Assembly (NCBI GenBank): GCA_025356075.1
Contig: JANXUT010000054.1
Span: 1-58,188 of the forward strand
Source of the DNA: Pseudomonadota bacterium
Lineage (GTDB): Bacteria > Pseudomonadota > Gammaproteobacteria > Steroidobacterales > Steroidobacteraceae
Length of the DNA: 58,188 bases
Direction of reading: 5' to 3'
Part shown: positions 1-8,103 of the stretch, piece after piece
How positions within the stretch are numbered: position 1 is the stretch's first letter
How the letters are laid out: the number at the start of each line of letters is the position of its first letter
Position numbers and translations under genes: made by a program
The notes under the pieces: generated by a model
What the model was told of the DNA's origin: nothing
The model's database searches: none
The model's input: only the letters and a program-made list of their open reading frames with translations

Positions 1-72
1 GGCTCATGCCGCCGCGGACTGCCTGCACCACCGTCCGCCGCAAATGCGTCTGCGTCGCAATGTCCAACTTCC

Positions 73-1689
73 GTGCATCTGGCCTGTTCTTCATGCCTGA
101 GATTATACCACATCAAGCACTATTTGATGCACGGATCAGTAAATGGCCGCAACTACCTCATTCCGACCGGCGCGCGCATCGAGCGCGAGGGCGATGTCGA
201 CATCGAGGCGGTCAGCGCCGACTGGGTGATCGAGCAGATGCGCTATGCGCGCAACCGGCTCAACATCGTCGTGCTCGACGCCTGCCGCAACAACCCGTTC
301 GCGCGCGCCTCGCGCTCGGCGGACCGGGGGCTCGCGGTCATGGATGCCCCGGCCGGCATCCTGATCGCGTACTCGACCGCGCCGGGATCGGTGGCGACGG
401 ATGGCGAGGGCACCAACAGCCCGTACTCCGAGGCCCTCACCCGCGCCATGCGCGACGTGCACGAGCCGGTCGAGCAGGTCTTCAAGCGCGTCCGGATTTC
501 CGTGATGAACGCGACCGCGGGTCGGCAGATCCCGTGGGAGTCGTCATCGCTCACGGGGGATTTCTACTTCTCCTCTGCCGGTCGACGCGTCGACAACGAC
601 TCGGGCCCGCGGCCCGCGGCCGAGGCGTCACGGCCGCCTCCGACTGCCCAGGTGGCTGCCGCCGCGCCGTCCACGACAGCGAACACGCCGGGCGGGCACG
701 ACACCGAATCCTCGGGCTCCTGGCTTTCGAATCTCTTCGGACTCAACAAGCCCTCACCGGGCGCCCCAGGCGCCCCAGGCGCCCCCGCTCCAAGCGCCCC
801 CGCCCCAGGCGCCGCCACGGCCGGCATGCTCGCCGGTGCCAAAGTGGTGCCGGTGTTCCAGTCGCTTGGCGTGACCGCCGACGTCGATGCCGCGCATTCG
901 TACGCACCCGCGACCATCCGACAGTGGATCGCGACCGCGCCCAGGCGCGTGACGCTCGGCAGCACGCCGGAACAGATCCGCTCGGCGTTCGCGATGTGTC
1001 GCGGCTACTCGAGCGCCTGCAGGCTCGACTGGTATGCCGATGAGCTCGTCCGCGGGGCGACACTGGCACCGTTTGACCTGGACCCCGCGCCCGTGAGCGT
1101 GCGCGAGTTCAGGCAGTTCGCGGACGCGGCGCACTACACGACGGAGGCGGAGACCACGGGCTTCGCCTATGCGCTCGTCGCGGGCAAGCTGGCGGAAGTC
1201 AGCGGCGGCTCCTGGAAGAACGCGATCAAGCAGCGACCAGTGGCCGAGGACTCCGCCGTCGTCGGTGTCACGTTCCAGGACGCACTCGCGTACTGCAGGT
1301 TCCGCGGCGCGCGCCTGCCGACCGAGGATGAATGGGAATACGCGGCCCGCGGCGCCGAGCGGCACACGTTTCCGTGGGGTGAGAGTCCGGACCCGGTCGT
1401 GAATGCCGCGACAGCACCGCCCCGCGCCAACGACGGGCCCGCGGAGGGAATCGGCGGGCGCTACCGGGGGCTCTCCGGGAACGTCTGGCAGTGGGTCGAC
1501 ACGAAGGTCAACGGCCGCAAGGTGCTCAAGGGCGGCTCGTGGCTCGAGCCGAACCCGGCGAACAAGCGCGTCGCGACGCGCCGCTACGAACTTGCTCACC
1601 GCGCCGACGAGGACAGCGGGTTCCGCTGTGCCCGCACGCTACCCGCGTGGAGCGATGCGGACCAGTGGTTCGCGTCGCTGACGAAATAG
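73..1689 (+). CDS. Caspase-like (C14) / formylglycine-generating-enzyme domain fusion, 5'-truncated
   Basis: The 538-residue reading frame (GTG start) begins in the middle of a caspase-like domain. Residues about 20-180 match the second half of bacterial C14 domains: HG-VNGRNYLIP at residues 20-31 (usual form SGHG-x2-NGxNYLIP) and the catalytic Cys71 in LDACRNNPF. The usual N-terminal part with the first strands and the SGHG His loop is missing or altered (MHG). A Pro/Ala/Gly-rich linker (about 180-260) leads to a sulfatase-modifying-factor domain (about 340-530) with LPTEDEWEYAARG, LSGNVWQWV, KGGSW and GFRCAR. Caspase-FGE fusions are known in bacteria; the target is unknown. The sequence upstream of about 135 is AT-rich and unlike the gene, so truncation by rearrangement is likely. 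It is followed after 209 bases by another caspase-fold (CHAT) gene on the same strand. The domain calls are firm; whether the gene still works is doubtful. Confidence 0.75.
   Translation: MHLACSSCLRLYHIKHYLMHGSVNGRNYLIPTGARIEREGDVDIEAVSADWVIEQMRYARNRLNIVVLDACRNNPFARASRSADRGLAVMDAPAGILIAYSTAPGSVATDGEGTNSPYSEALTRAMRDVHEPVEQVFKRVRISVMNATAGRQIPWESSSLTGDFYFSSAGRRVDNDSGPRPAAEASRPPPTAQVAAAAPSTTANTPGGHDTESSGSWLSNLFGLNKPSPGAPGAPGAPAPSAPAPGAATAGMLAGAKVVPVFQSLGVTADVDAAHSYAPATIRQWIATAPRRVTLGSTPEQIRSAFAMCRGYSSACRLDWYADELVRGATLAPFDLDPAPVSVREFRQFADAAHYTTEAETTGFAYALVAGKLAEVSGGSWKNAIKQRPVAEDSAVVGVTFQDALAYCRFRGARLPTEDEWEYAARGAERHTFPWGESPDPVVNAATAPPRANDGPAEGIGGRYRGLSGNVWQWVDTKVNGRKVLKGGSWLEPNPANKRVATRRYELAHRADEDSGFRCARTLPAWSDADQWFASLTK
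761..816 (+). repeat. Short GC-rich tandem repeat coding a Pro-Gly-Ala linker
   Basis: Degenerate copies of a 9-base unit (GGCGCCCCA) encode PGAPGAPGAP-type sequence in the linker between the caspase-like and FGE-like domains. It is probably a flexible spacer whose length can change by replication slippage. Confidence 0.6.
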
Positions 1690-1898
1690 GACGGCGGGCC
1701 CCCGCGGACTCGGCCGCGTGACGCCCAGTGCGAGGTTCGCAGGCGAGCGGTGCGCGACAGGCCGCGGTCGCGAGCGGATCCTCAGCCGCGCACATATACT
1801 CGAATCAACTCGACTAAGACTTCGGTCGACGCTCAGCCCCTAGCCGTCGATCGAATGCCGGCCGAACTTTCCGAATCTGCCTGCTTGCGGGAGGGTCA

Positions 1899-4800
1899 TT
1901 GCGCGTCGCAGCGTATGGTGTCGTGCTTGCGCTCCTGGCCGGAACGGTCGCAGCGACTCCCCTTGCTCCGTCCAGCGACGCCGCGTGTGTCGGGGAGCTC
2001 GCGCGCCACGCCATTGGTGCGCCGCACGATGTATTGCTCGTCGGCGTGACGCCCGTGAGCTTGTCGCTGGACGTGCCTCAAGGCACCGAGATCCTCGTCG
2101 ATGCCGCGCAGAGCGGCATCGACATGACGCTCGCTGTAGGCGCGGATGGCCAGGGATTCGCGGCCCACGCCGAGACACCCGTGCGCCGGGCCGGACACCA
2201 GTGGGCGATCGTGACCTCCGCCGCTGCCGGCCCCCTCGTCGTTCGGCTAACGGGGAAGGAGCATCCGGACGTATCCGGGCATACCACCGTGCGCCTTACG
2301 GCGCTTGGGCCCGAGCGCCTGAGCGACCGGTGTTCGCAGATCGTTCACGCCCTCGCGGCGGCCAGCGCGAGCTATGCGCGCGGCCAGGACGTGAGCCGGG
2401 CCGTGTCGACGCCGGGGAAAGCAAGTGCCCGTCACCACTACTTGCTCGCGGTCGAGGAGTATTCGCAGGCAGTTCGTTTGCTCGACGCGCCCGCCGATGC
2501 TCCGCTGCGCGTGATGGCGGCGCTCTCGGTTGCGGCGGCGTACTACCAGGACTTAAAGGATTGGGCCCGCAGCGCCGACTGGGCTCAACGAACTCGAGCG
2601 GACGCCCAGCCGAACGGCCTCGACTACGAGGCCGCGCGAGCTGGCGCCTTCCTCGCGGCTTCCTGGCTTGAGATGGCTGGCACCACGGCGCATCCATCGA
2701 AGGCGTCCGAGGTCCAGAAGTCCGTCCACGAGCGGATGGTGCAGACGCGTGAGTTGCTGCGTGAACTCGAACGAGTCCATCGAAAGCGTGGCGAGCTCTA
2801 CGATGCAACCCTTCAGCTCAATAATGCAGGAGTCGCGTACTACACCGAAGGCAACTACACGCAGGCCGAACGCATTTACCGGCGGGCGTCGGCGATGTTT
2901 GGCGCACTGCACGAATGGCCGCGGCAGTCGATTGCACAGCAAAATATCGCGCAGTGCCAGTGGGGCCGCGGGGAAGTCCTCACTGCCGTCGAAACGTACC
3001 GCAAGATTCTGGAGAAGCTGGGGCCGAAGCCCTACCCGTACGCCTACGTAGCCGTACTTGCGAACAGCGCGCTTGCCTCATTCGCGGCCGGGGATCTCGA
3101 TACATCGTTGCGGCAGAATGCCAAGGCGCTCGAATTTGCTCGAGAGATTCAAGCGCCCACTAAGATAGGGCAGAGTCTTCACGGACTTGGAATTACCTAC
3201 TACGCCATGGGCGACCGTGAGCTTGCCCGCCTGTACCTGGATGAGGCGTTGACGGTCCGTACCGCGGCACTCGATCCTGGTGGTCGGATGGCGACATTGC
3301 GCGCGCTGAGTGCCGTGTACGTCGATGAAGGTCGGATCGACGCGGCCGTCGCCTTCGATCAGGAAGCGCTATCGCTCGCGACCTCTCCGTCGAGGCGCGC
3401 ACGTATGCTCATTCGACTCGCGACGGACACGGCTGCCGCCGGCGGCGTCGAATCAGCAGTCGAATCGCTGCGGCCAGCGCTCGACGGGCCCAATGCGTAC
3501 GACCCAGCCATCCGGGTCGAGGCGCTGATTGCACGGGGACATATATATAGAGTGAGCGGCAGGCTGCCGGACGCGGTCGAGGACCTCGACGCTGCGGTTG
3601 CGATCGTTGCCCGTCACGACAGTCCGGACCAGGACTTCCGCGCCAACCTCGAACTCGCATCGGCGTGGGAGGCGCTCGGCAAGCCCGATCACGCCCTCAT
3701 CGCTATCGACCGCGCGCTCTCCCGATCGGATGAATTGCGCCGGCAAAGCGCGAATCCTGAATTTCGTGCGCAACGACAAGCGCCCCTGCGGCCGGCCTAC
3801 GACTTGAAACTCGCCCTACTCGCCGATCGATTTCGGCAGTTGCGCGCGGCCGGGAGGATTGACGAGGCGCGGCGCCTTGGCATCCAGGCGCTGCAGACGG
3901 CGGAGCACGGCCGCGCGCAGTCCCTTGCCGATCTGTCATCGCTCAGGTACAGCTCAAACGACGCAACGCTACGCACCCAGCTCGAGCGCCGCGAACGGCT
4001 GTACCGGGACCTCGCGGCACGACGCTTCCGACTGGATAGCCGGCAGGATGCCGCGGGCGCCGCCGACGAGCACGTAATAGCGCTCCAGGCGGACATTGCT
4101 GCGAGTCGGCGCGATCTCGATGCGCTCAACATTGATATCGCCCAGCTGTCCGGCGTTCGGTCGTCGACGTTGCGTGAGGTGCCCGGCTCATGGCCACGCT
4201 TCATGGGCGTACGAGCGCCGGATAGCGTGATCATCGATTTCTGGGTCGGCGACCGGGGGGCGTACGCCTGGACAATTTCGTCGGACGGAATCGAATGGAC
4301 GATGCTTGGCGCAAGCGCGCCGATCACTGAGGCGGCGCGGACCATGCACGAGGCATTCAAGAGCTTCGCAGGCCGGCCGCCGAGTGATCGCCTCGAAGCG
4401 GCGGCCCTCGTGTACGACCGCGTCATTCGCCCCCTTGGGGCACGTGCGACCAGTCGCCGGCAGATCATCGTGGTGCCGGATGGCGCGCTCGGCTACGTGC
4501 CGTTCGCCGCACTTCGAACCGGCCGAGACATTGGGGCGCGCTACCTCGTCGAGGATCACGATGTCGCGCTCGCCCCGGCGGCGTGGTGGCTGGTTGACCG
4601 CCGCGCGCCGCCAACTGCGCCTGGCCCATCCCGGGTGTTGCTGCTATCGGATCCGATCTACGAAGGGAACGACCCACGATTGGCGAGGCAGGTGGCACCG
4701 AAGGACGGGCAGCCGTCGAGACCGCGCGCGCCGAATGGACTCGAGCGGCGCCAGTACGAGTCTTTGGGGCGGCTGCCGTGGACCGCGCGCGAAGCGGAGG

Positions 4801-5402
4801 TGCTGGCGGCGCTTGTGCCGAGTTCACAGGTGGATCGGCTGTCGGGGGGCACGGCGACCCGGGACCGGTTGCTGGCGGCGCACTGGTCGGAGTACAGGAT
4901 CATTCACCTGGCGTCGCACGGGATGGTCGACGCGGCCATGCCGCAGCTTTCGGCGTTGCTGCTTGGCGCCTATAATGAGCGCGGGCAGCGCGTTGAGCAG
5001 GCAGTACGTGCCGTCGATCTTGAATCACTGACGCTGCGGGCGGATATCGTTGCGCTGTCGGCCTGCGACACGGCGGTTGGCAAGGAAATCGCCGGTGAAG
5101 GCGTCGTCGGCCTTGCGGCTACCACGCTAGCGCGTGGGGCCGGAGCCGTGCTCGCATCGCTCTGGCCTTCCTCCGATGAGATATCTGCTAGGCTGATGAC
5201 AGAGTTCTATCGAGGCGTGCTGATTGAGCACGGCAAACCGCCGAGTGCACTCGGCTCCGCGATGCGGACGATGCTCAGCAGGAATTCGCAGACCGATCCC
5301 GCCTTCTGGGCGGTATTTCAGCTGTCGATAGGCCGCCTCGATGGGCAAGATTCGAATCGCGACGTGGCAAGAACCGACATCAAGACAAGGGAGCAACCGT
5401 GA
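1899..5402 (+). CDS. Exported TPR-repeat CHAT-domain peptidase
   Basis: The protein has 1167 residues. The TTG start is chosen for the GGGAGG ribosome binding site just upstream and because the product then begins with a signal peptide (hydrophobic run, cleavage near VAAT). After a beta-rich N-terminal region (about 30-150), tetratricopeptide helices run from about 180 to 640, followed by a helical, Arg-rich stretch. The CHAT (caspase/HetF-associated-with-TPR) domain fills about 800-1155. The catalytic pair is His1007 in HLASHG and Cys1056 in LSACDT, with the usual EGVVGLAATTLARGAGAVLASLW helix-strand afterwards. CHAT proteases cut partner proteins, often encoded next door. Its stop codon overlaps the start of the Lys-rich gene at 5399, so the two are probably translated together. 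Export to the periplasm is inferred from the signal peptide. Confidence 0.88.
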   Translation: MRVAAYGVVLALLAGTVAATPLAPSSDAACVGELARHAIGAPHDVLLVGVTPVSLSLDVPQGTEILVDAAQSGIDMTLAVGADGQGFAAHAETPVRRAGHQWAIVTSAAAGPLVVRLTGKEHPDVSGHTTVRLTALGPERLSDRCSQIVHALAAASASYARGQDVSRAVSTPGKASARHHYLLAVEEYSQAVRLLDAPADAPLRVMAALSVAAAYYQDLKDWARSADWAQRTRADAQPNGLDYEAARAGAFLAASWLEMAGTTAHPSKASEVQKSVHERMVQTRELLRELERVHRKRGELYDATLQLNNAGVAYYTEGNYTQAERIYRRASAMFGALHEWPRQSIAQQNIAQCQWGRGEVLTAVETYRKILEKLGPKPYPYAYVAVLANSALASFAAGDLDTSLRQNAKALEFAREIQAPTKIGQSLHGLGITYYAMGDRELARLYLDEALTVRTAALDPGGRMATLRALSAVYVDEGRIDAAVAFDQEALSLATSPSRRARMLIRLATDTAAAGGVESAVESLRPALDGPNAYDPAIRVEALIARGHIYRVSGRLPDAVEDLDAAVAIVARHDSPDQDFRANLELASAWEALGKPDHALIAIDRALSRSDELRRQSANPEFRAQRQAPLRPAYDLKLALLADRFRQLRAAGRIDEARRLGIQALQTAEHGRAQSLADLSSLRYSSNDATLRTQLERRERLYRDLAARRFRLDSRQDAAGAADEHVIALQADIAASRRDLDALNIDIAQLSGVRSSTLREVPGSWPRFMGVRAPDSVIIDFWVGDRGAYAWTISSDGIEWTMLGASAPITEAARTMHEAFKSFAGRPPSDRLEAAALVYDRVIRPLGARATSRRQIIVVPDGALGYVPFAALRTGRDIGARYLVEDHDVALAPAAWWLVDRRAPPTAPGPSRVLLLSDPIYEGNDPRLARQVAPKDGQPSRPRAPNGLERRQYESLGRLPWTAREAEVLAALVPSSQVDRLSGGTATRDRLLAAHWSEYRIIHLASHGMVDAAMPQLSALLLGAYNERGQRVEQAVRAVDLESLTLRADIVALSACDTAVGKEIAGEGVVGLAATTLARGAGAVLASLWPSSDEISARLMTEFYRGVLIEHGKPPSALGSAMRTMLSRNSQTDPAFWAVFQLSIGRLDGQDSNRDVARTDIKTREQP

Positions 5403-5566
5403 AGCGCGCCAAGGCCAAGAAGAAATCCGGAAAAGCCAAGACCAAGTCGAAGGGAACGAAGAAGCGCAGCACCAAGGCGCGCAAGGCACCGAAGCGCAAG
5501 CCGGCCAAGCGCCGCAAGGCTTCGACCGCGGACGATGGCCTCCCGGGTGGCGGTCCGCACAAGTAA
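5399..5566 (+). CDS. 55-residue Lys/Arg/Ala-rich protein coupled to the CHAT gene
   Basis: This short frame runs GTG to TAA. Its GTG overlaps the TGA of the CHAT gene as GTGA, with an AAGGGAG ribosome binding site five bases upstream, a strong sign of translational coupling. The product (VKRAKAKKKSGK... ending DDGLPGGGPHK) is almost half Lys and Arg with Ala, Ser and Thr. It resembles histone-H1-like or AlgP-like tails, with a short acidic/Gly-rich C-terminal end. No signal peptide is visible. It may bind nucleic acid, or it may be a substrate or regulator of the CHAT peptidase, since many Lys/Arg bonds are exposed. The gene is well supported by position and ribosome binding site; the role is unknown. 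Confidence 0.65.
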   Translation: MKRAKAKKKSGKAKTKSKGTKKRSTKARKAPKRKPAKRRKASTADDGLPGGGPHK

Positions 5567-5673
5567 GGTCGAGTCTCCGAACGCGAGCCGGTGCGGCGTA
5601 CCGGAGCCCGCGAGGTTCTGGCCGCCGCATCGGCGTGTTCGTGCCCTCGTTCGCAACCGAGGGACAGAGCCGA

Positions 5674-6396
5674 ATGCCTGAGATCGCCGTGATCAACCGC
5701 TCGACGGTCGTGACCACGCGTGCGCTTGCCACGATGGTGCGGGCGTTCGAGAAGCAGTGGGCCCGGGACCTGCTGCCCATCTGGGGCGTCGACGAGGCGG
5801 ACCTCACGATCGTGCCCGCCAATCGCGTGCCTCGCCGCGGCGCCTGGTGGCTCGTGTTCCTCGACGACACGCATCAAGCGCACAAGCTCGCGTACCACGA
5901 TCTCACCAGTGACGGTCTGCCGATTTCGAAAGTATTCGCAAGGACACTCCTCAGGCGCAACGCGAGTGTGAGCGTCGGTGCGAGTCACGAACTGTGCGAG
6001 ATGGCGGTCGACCCGTGGCTCAGTGGCGCCTACCAGGACGACAACGAGGTGTTCTGGGCCGGCGAGGTTTGCGATCCGGTGCAGGGCGACCGGCATGCCT
6101 ATGAAGTCAGTGGCACGGCGGTTGCGGACTTCGTTACGCCGGAATGGTTCGGGCATGTGCACCGCGGCGGACGGGTCGATTTCAAGCGGCACGCCAAGAA
6201 GCCGTTCCAGGTGCTCCCGGGCGGCTACGCCCAGAAATACGAGACCCGTCGCGGCTGGGTGCAGATCCACGGCGCGGTGACCGCGAACGCCAAGCGAACG
6301 CCACCGGCATCCGGGTCGCGCCGGGAGAGGCGAGCCCGCGGCTCCGCGCTGTGGGAACGCAGCGATCCGATCCCCGAGAGTCGGTCTCAGGGCTGA
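5674..6396 (+). CDS. Hypothetical protein with zincin-like HExxE motif
   Basis: The protein has 240 residues. ATG 5674 is chosen for the GAGGGA ribosome binding site ten bases upstream; an open frame further upstream overlaps the Lys-rich gene and is not used. No signal peptide. The notable motif is SHELCEMAVDPW with His105-Glu106 and Glu109, followed by DNEVFWAGEVCDPVQGD (about 126-142). A His-Glu pair followed by Glu and then Asp/Glu-rich segments resembles small zinc-dependent peptidase-like proteins with an SHELxExxxDP signature, but I cannot name a characterised family. It lies in the same direction as the CHAT/Lys-rich pair, about 107 bases downstream. The 286 bases between its stop and the IS element hold no recognisable gene. 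Confidence 0.65.
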   Translation: MPEIAVINRSTVVTTRALATMVRAFEKQWARDLLPIWGVDEADLTIVPANRVPRRGAWWLVFLDDTHQAHKLAYHDLTSDGLPISKVFARTLLRRNASVSVGASHELCEMAVDPWLSGAYQDDNEVFWAGEVCDPVQGDRHAYEVSGTAVADFVTPEWFGHVHRGGRVDFKRHAKKPFQVLPGGYAQKYETRRGWVQIHGAVTANAKRTPPASGSRRERRARGSALWERSDPIPESRSQG

Positions 6397-6720
6397 TATG
6401 GCCCGCTCTTGTCAACAAGGACGAGCGTAGTTCTCCCAGTCTGGGACGTTCCGGCAGTCGTCCGATTGGGATCGCACCGGATGGGGAACGCGACGCGCGG
6501 AGCTTGTTGCGACGATGGATCATGCTGATATCCGCGGGTTGGTTACCGCATTACATCGGTCCGTCGCGGGGCTGCCTCGCTCTAGCGTCGGGGATCATCC
6601 CCGTGGATGCCCACATAGCCCTGTCGAGGATTCCCCTCACCGTGTCCGCGCATCGCGTTCCCGATCCGGTGTGAGGTGACTTACGTCATGGCCGCGCTCC
6701 GCCGTTGATCGCGTGCCGAC

Positions 6721-7827
6721 TCAGGCGCGCGGAGCGGCATGGCGCCCGATGTCCCAGATAAAGCCGGCGAGCTCGCGCGCGATCGCGACGCAGGTCTTGT
6801 TGTGCTGCAGGCCGCGGGCAGTGAGCGAGCGATAGCGGTGGGCGAGGCGCAACTGCGCACGCCAGGCGATGGCGCGGATGACAGTCGGTTGATTTTCCTG
6901 ACGGACTTGCAGGGGACGGCTGATGCGGGCGGGATAGCGGTAGTTCCAGGCCGCTTCGATCAGCACCCGGCGGACGTGACCGTTGCCGGTCTTGGTGATT
7001 GCGCCTTGCCTGCGTTTGGAGCCCGTCGAGTACTCGCTCGGCACGAGCCCGAGGTAGCCCATCAGCGCGCGCGGGTGCACGAAGCGCTTAAGATCCCCGA
7101 GCTCGGCAACGACTGTCGTTGCACTCACCAGGTCGAGGCCGCGCAGCGTCATCAGCGCCGCCACCACCGGCTGCATCCGCCAACCCTCGACCTGCTGCGA
7201 CAGCGCTTGAGTGAGGCGTTGCACGCGCTGCTCACCTTCACCCACCGCCTGGCGGTACTCGACAAAGGCGATGTCCTGGGCCGGGTGCGCGAACGTGATC
7301 GTGGACAGATAGCGCTCGTGGGCCCCCGTCCACGAGGTCTTGCCGCTGTAGCGCCGATCGTGGCGCAGGAGCAGCGCCTTCAGTTGCTGGCGCGCCTTCA
7401 ACCGCGCTCGCACCGCATCAACCCGCGCACGGCCCAGATCCCGGATCGCCTCGTCGCGCTCGTCCGGCACCGTCACCGCCACCAGCTCACCCGCGCGCGC
7501 CAGGCTCGCCAGCTTCAGCGCGTCGCGCCGGTCAGTCTTGATCCGTTCGCCGGGCTTCGTCGGGATCTTCGAGGGCGCGATCACCTCGCACCGGTACCCC
7601 GCGCCCGTCAGCTCCCGCACCAGCCCGTAGCCGCACGGACCCGCCTCGTACACCACCAACAGCGACCCCGGCGCGCCCAGCCCGCCGAGCGCCTTCATCA
7701 GCTCCGAACGCTTGGCGCCCACCGTCCCGATGAACCGCGCCGCAGCACGACCCGCCTCCGCAAACCCTATCGCCGTCGACTCCGCGTGTGCGTCCAGGCC
7801 GACAAATCCCGTGATAGTCTCGTCCAT
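6721..7827 (-). CDS. IS110-family transposase (DEDD recombinase)
   Basis: The protein has 368 residues. ATG 7827 is chosen for its strong ribosome binding site GAGGAGG six bases upstream. The N-terminal half has the RuvC-like DEDD fold: Asp in FVGLDAHAESTAIG, Glu in VYEAGPCGYGL, then KTDRRDALKLA (the last two Asp). The C-terminal half has the transposase_20 signature LRGLDLVSATTVVAELGD, PRALMGYLGLVPSEYSTG and GHVRRVLIEAAW, which contains the serine nucleophile region. Length and motifs are complete, so the gene looks intact. A 12-base inverted repeat can hide its ribosome binding site (see 7827-7928). Confidence 0.93.
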   Translation of the reverse strand: MDETITGFVGLDAHAESTAIGFAEAGRAAARFIGTVGAKRSELMKALGGLGAPGSLLVVYEAGPCGYGLVRELTGAGYRCEVIAPSKIPTKPGERIKTDRRDALKLASLARAGELVAVTVPDERDEAIRDLGRARVDAVRARLKARQQLKALLLRHDRRYSGKTSWTGAHERYLSTITFAHPAQDIAFVEYRQAVGEGEQRVQRLTQALSQQVEGWRMQPVVAALMTLRGLDLVSATTVVAELGDLKRFVHPRALMGYLGLVPSEYSTGSKRRQGAITKTGNGHVRRVLIEAAWNYRYPARISRPLQVRQENQPTVIRAIAWRAQLRLAHRYRSLTARGLQHNKTCVAIARELAGFIWDIGRHAAPRA

Positions 7828-7928
7828 GGTCTGCCTCCTCGGCTTGTTGTAGATCACGCCCAATCGCGTTCTACATGTGGCTCGGCGCACTCACGTGCGC
7901 AACCCACGGTACTGCGGGAGGCAGACCA
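7827..7928 (-). promoter_or_regulatory. Inverted repeat masking the transposase ribosome binding site
   Basis: In the transposase mRNA the segment GGAGGCAGACCA (7838-7827) holds the Shine-Dalgarno core and ends on the A of the start codon. Its exact complement TGGTCTGCCTCC lies upstream at 7928-7917. A perfect 12-bp stem would block translation. The 78-base loop holds a smaller hairpin, GCGCAC-TCAC-GTGCGC at 7885-7900. This fits known ways insertion sequences avoid translation from outside transcripts, or could be a stem of a guide RNA. Confidence 0.55.
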
Positions 7929-7979
7929 CTTCCTCAAATCAGCTGTGTATGCCCGCCTCCACATCGCGGGCCATGATGT
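7828..7979 (-). ncRNA. Candidate bridge-RNA region of the IS110 element
   Basis: This is the noncoding stretch upstream of the transposase. IS110-subgroup elements (for example IS621) are known to make a structured bridge RNA from this position, with loops that pair to target and donor DNA. Here I can see one long stem (7827-7838 with 7917-7928) and one nested hairpin (7885-7900). I could not assign the target- and donor-binding loops, so the call rests on position and structure only. Confidence 0.35.
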
Positions 7980-8103
7980 CTAGCCAAGACGCAACCAGCG
8001 GTCGTCGGCCGCGCGACGCCGCGGGCGACCGGGCCATGCGGGCCGGGGGATGCGAGCGGCGGGCGGACCAGGGTCCGGGCCTGCGTGCTAGCATTCGGCC
8101 GCC

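Larger units (their letters stand above)
6683..7979 (-). mobile_element. IS110-family insertion sequence (approximate limits)
   Basis: The element is defined by one DEDD transposase gene and proposed ends. An imperfect inverted repeat, ACGTCATGGCCGCG at 6683-6696 and (complement) ACATCATGGCCCGCG at 7965-7979, flanks the gene and may mark the subterminal ends. These arms differ by one substitution and one inserted base. The noncoding part is short after the gene (about 24 bases) and long before it (about 150 bases), as in the IS110 subgroup, where a bridge RNA is made from the 5' noncoding end. IS110 elements usually leave no target duplication, and none is seen. The exact ends are inferred. 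Confidence 0.6.

Noticed and set aside
761-816. Tandem repeat as a CRISPR-like or mobile repeat
   Set aside because: The units are 9 bases, contiguous and in frame; they simply code a Pro-Gly-Ala linker.
6-1043. Open frame over the caspase-like gene in another plus frame
   Set aside because: The product is Arg-rich low-complexity sequence typical of a shadow frame; the overlapping frame has clear caspase and FGE motifs.
7881-7904. The GCGCAC/GTGCGC hairpin as a factor-independent terminator
   Set aside because: It lies inside the larger inverted repeat of the IS110 leader and has no T-run, so an RNA-structure role is more likely.
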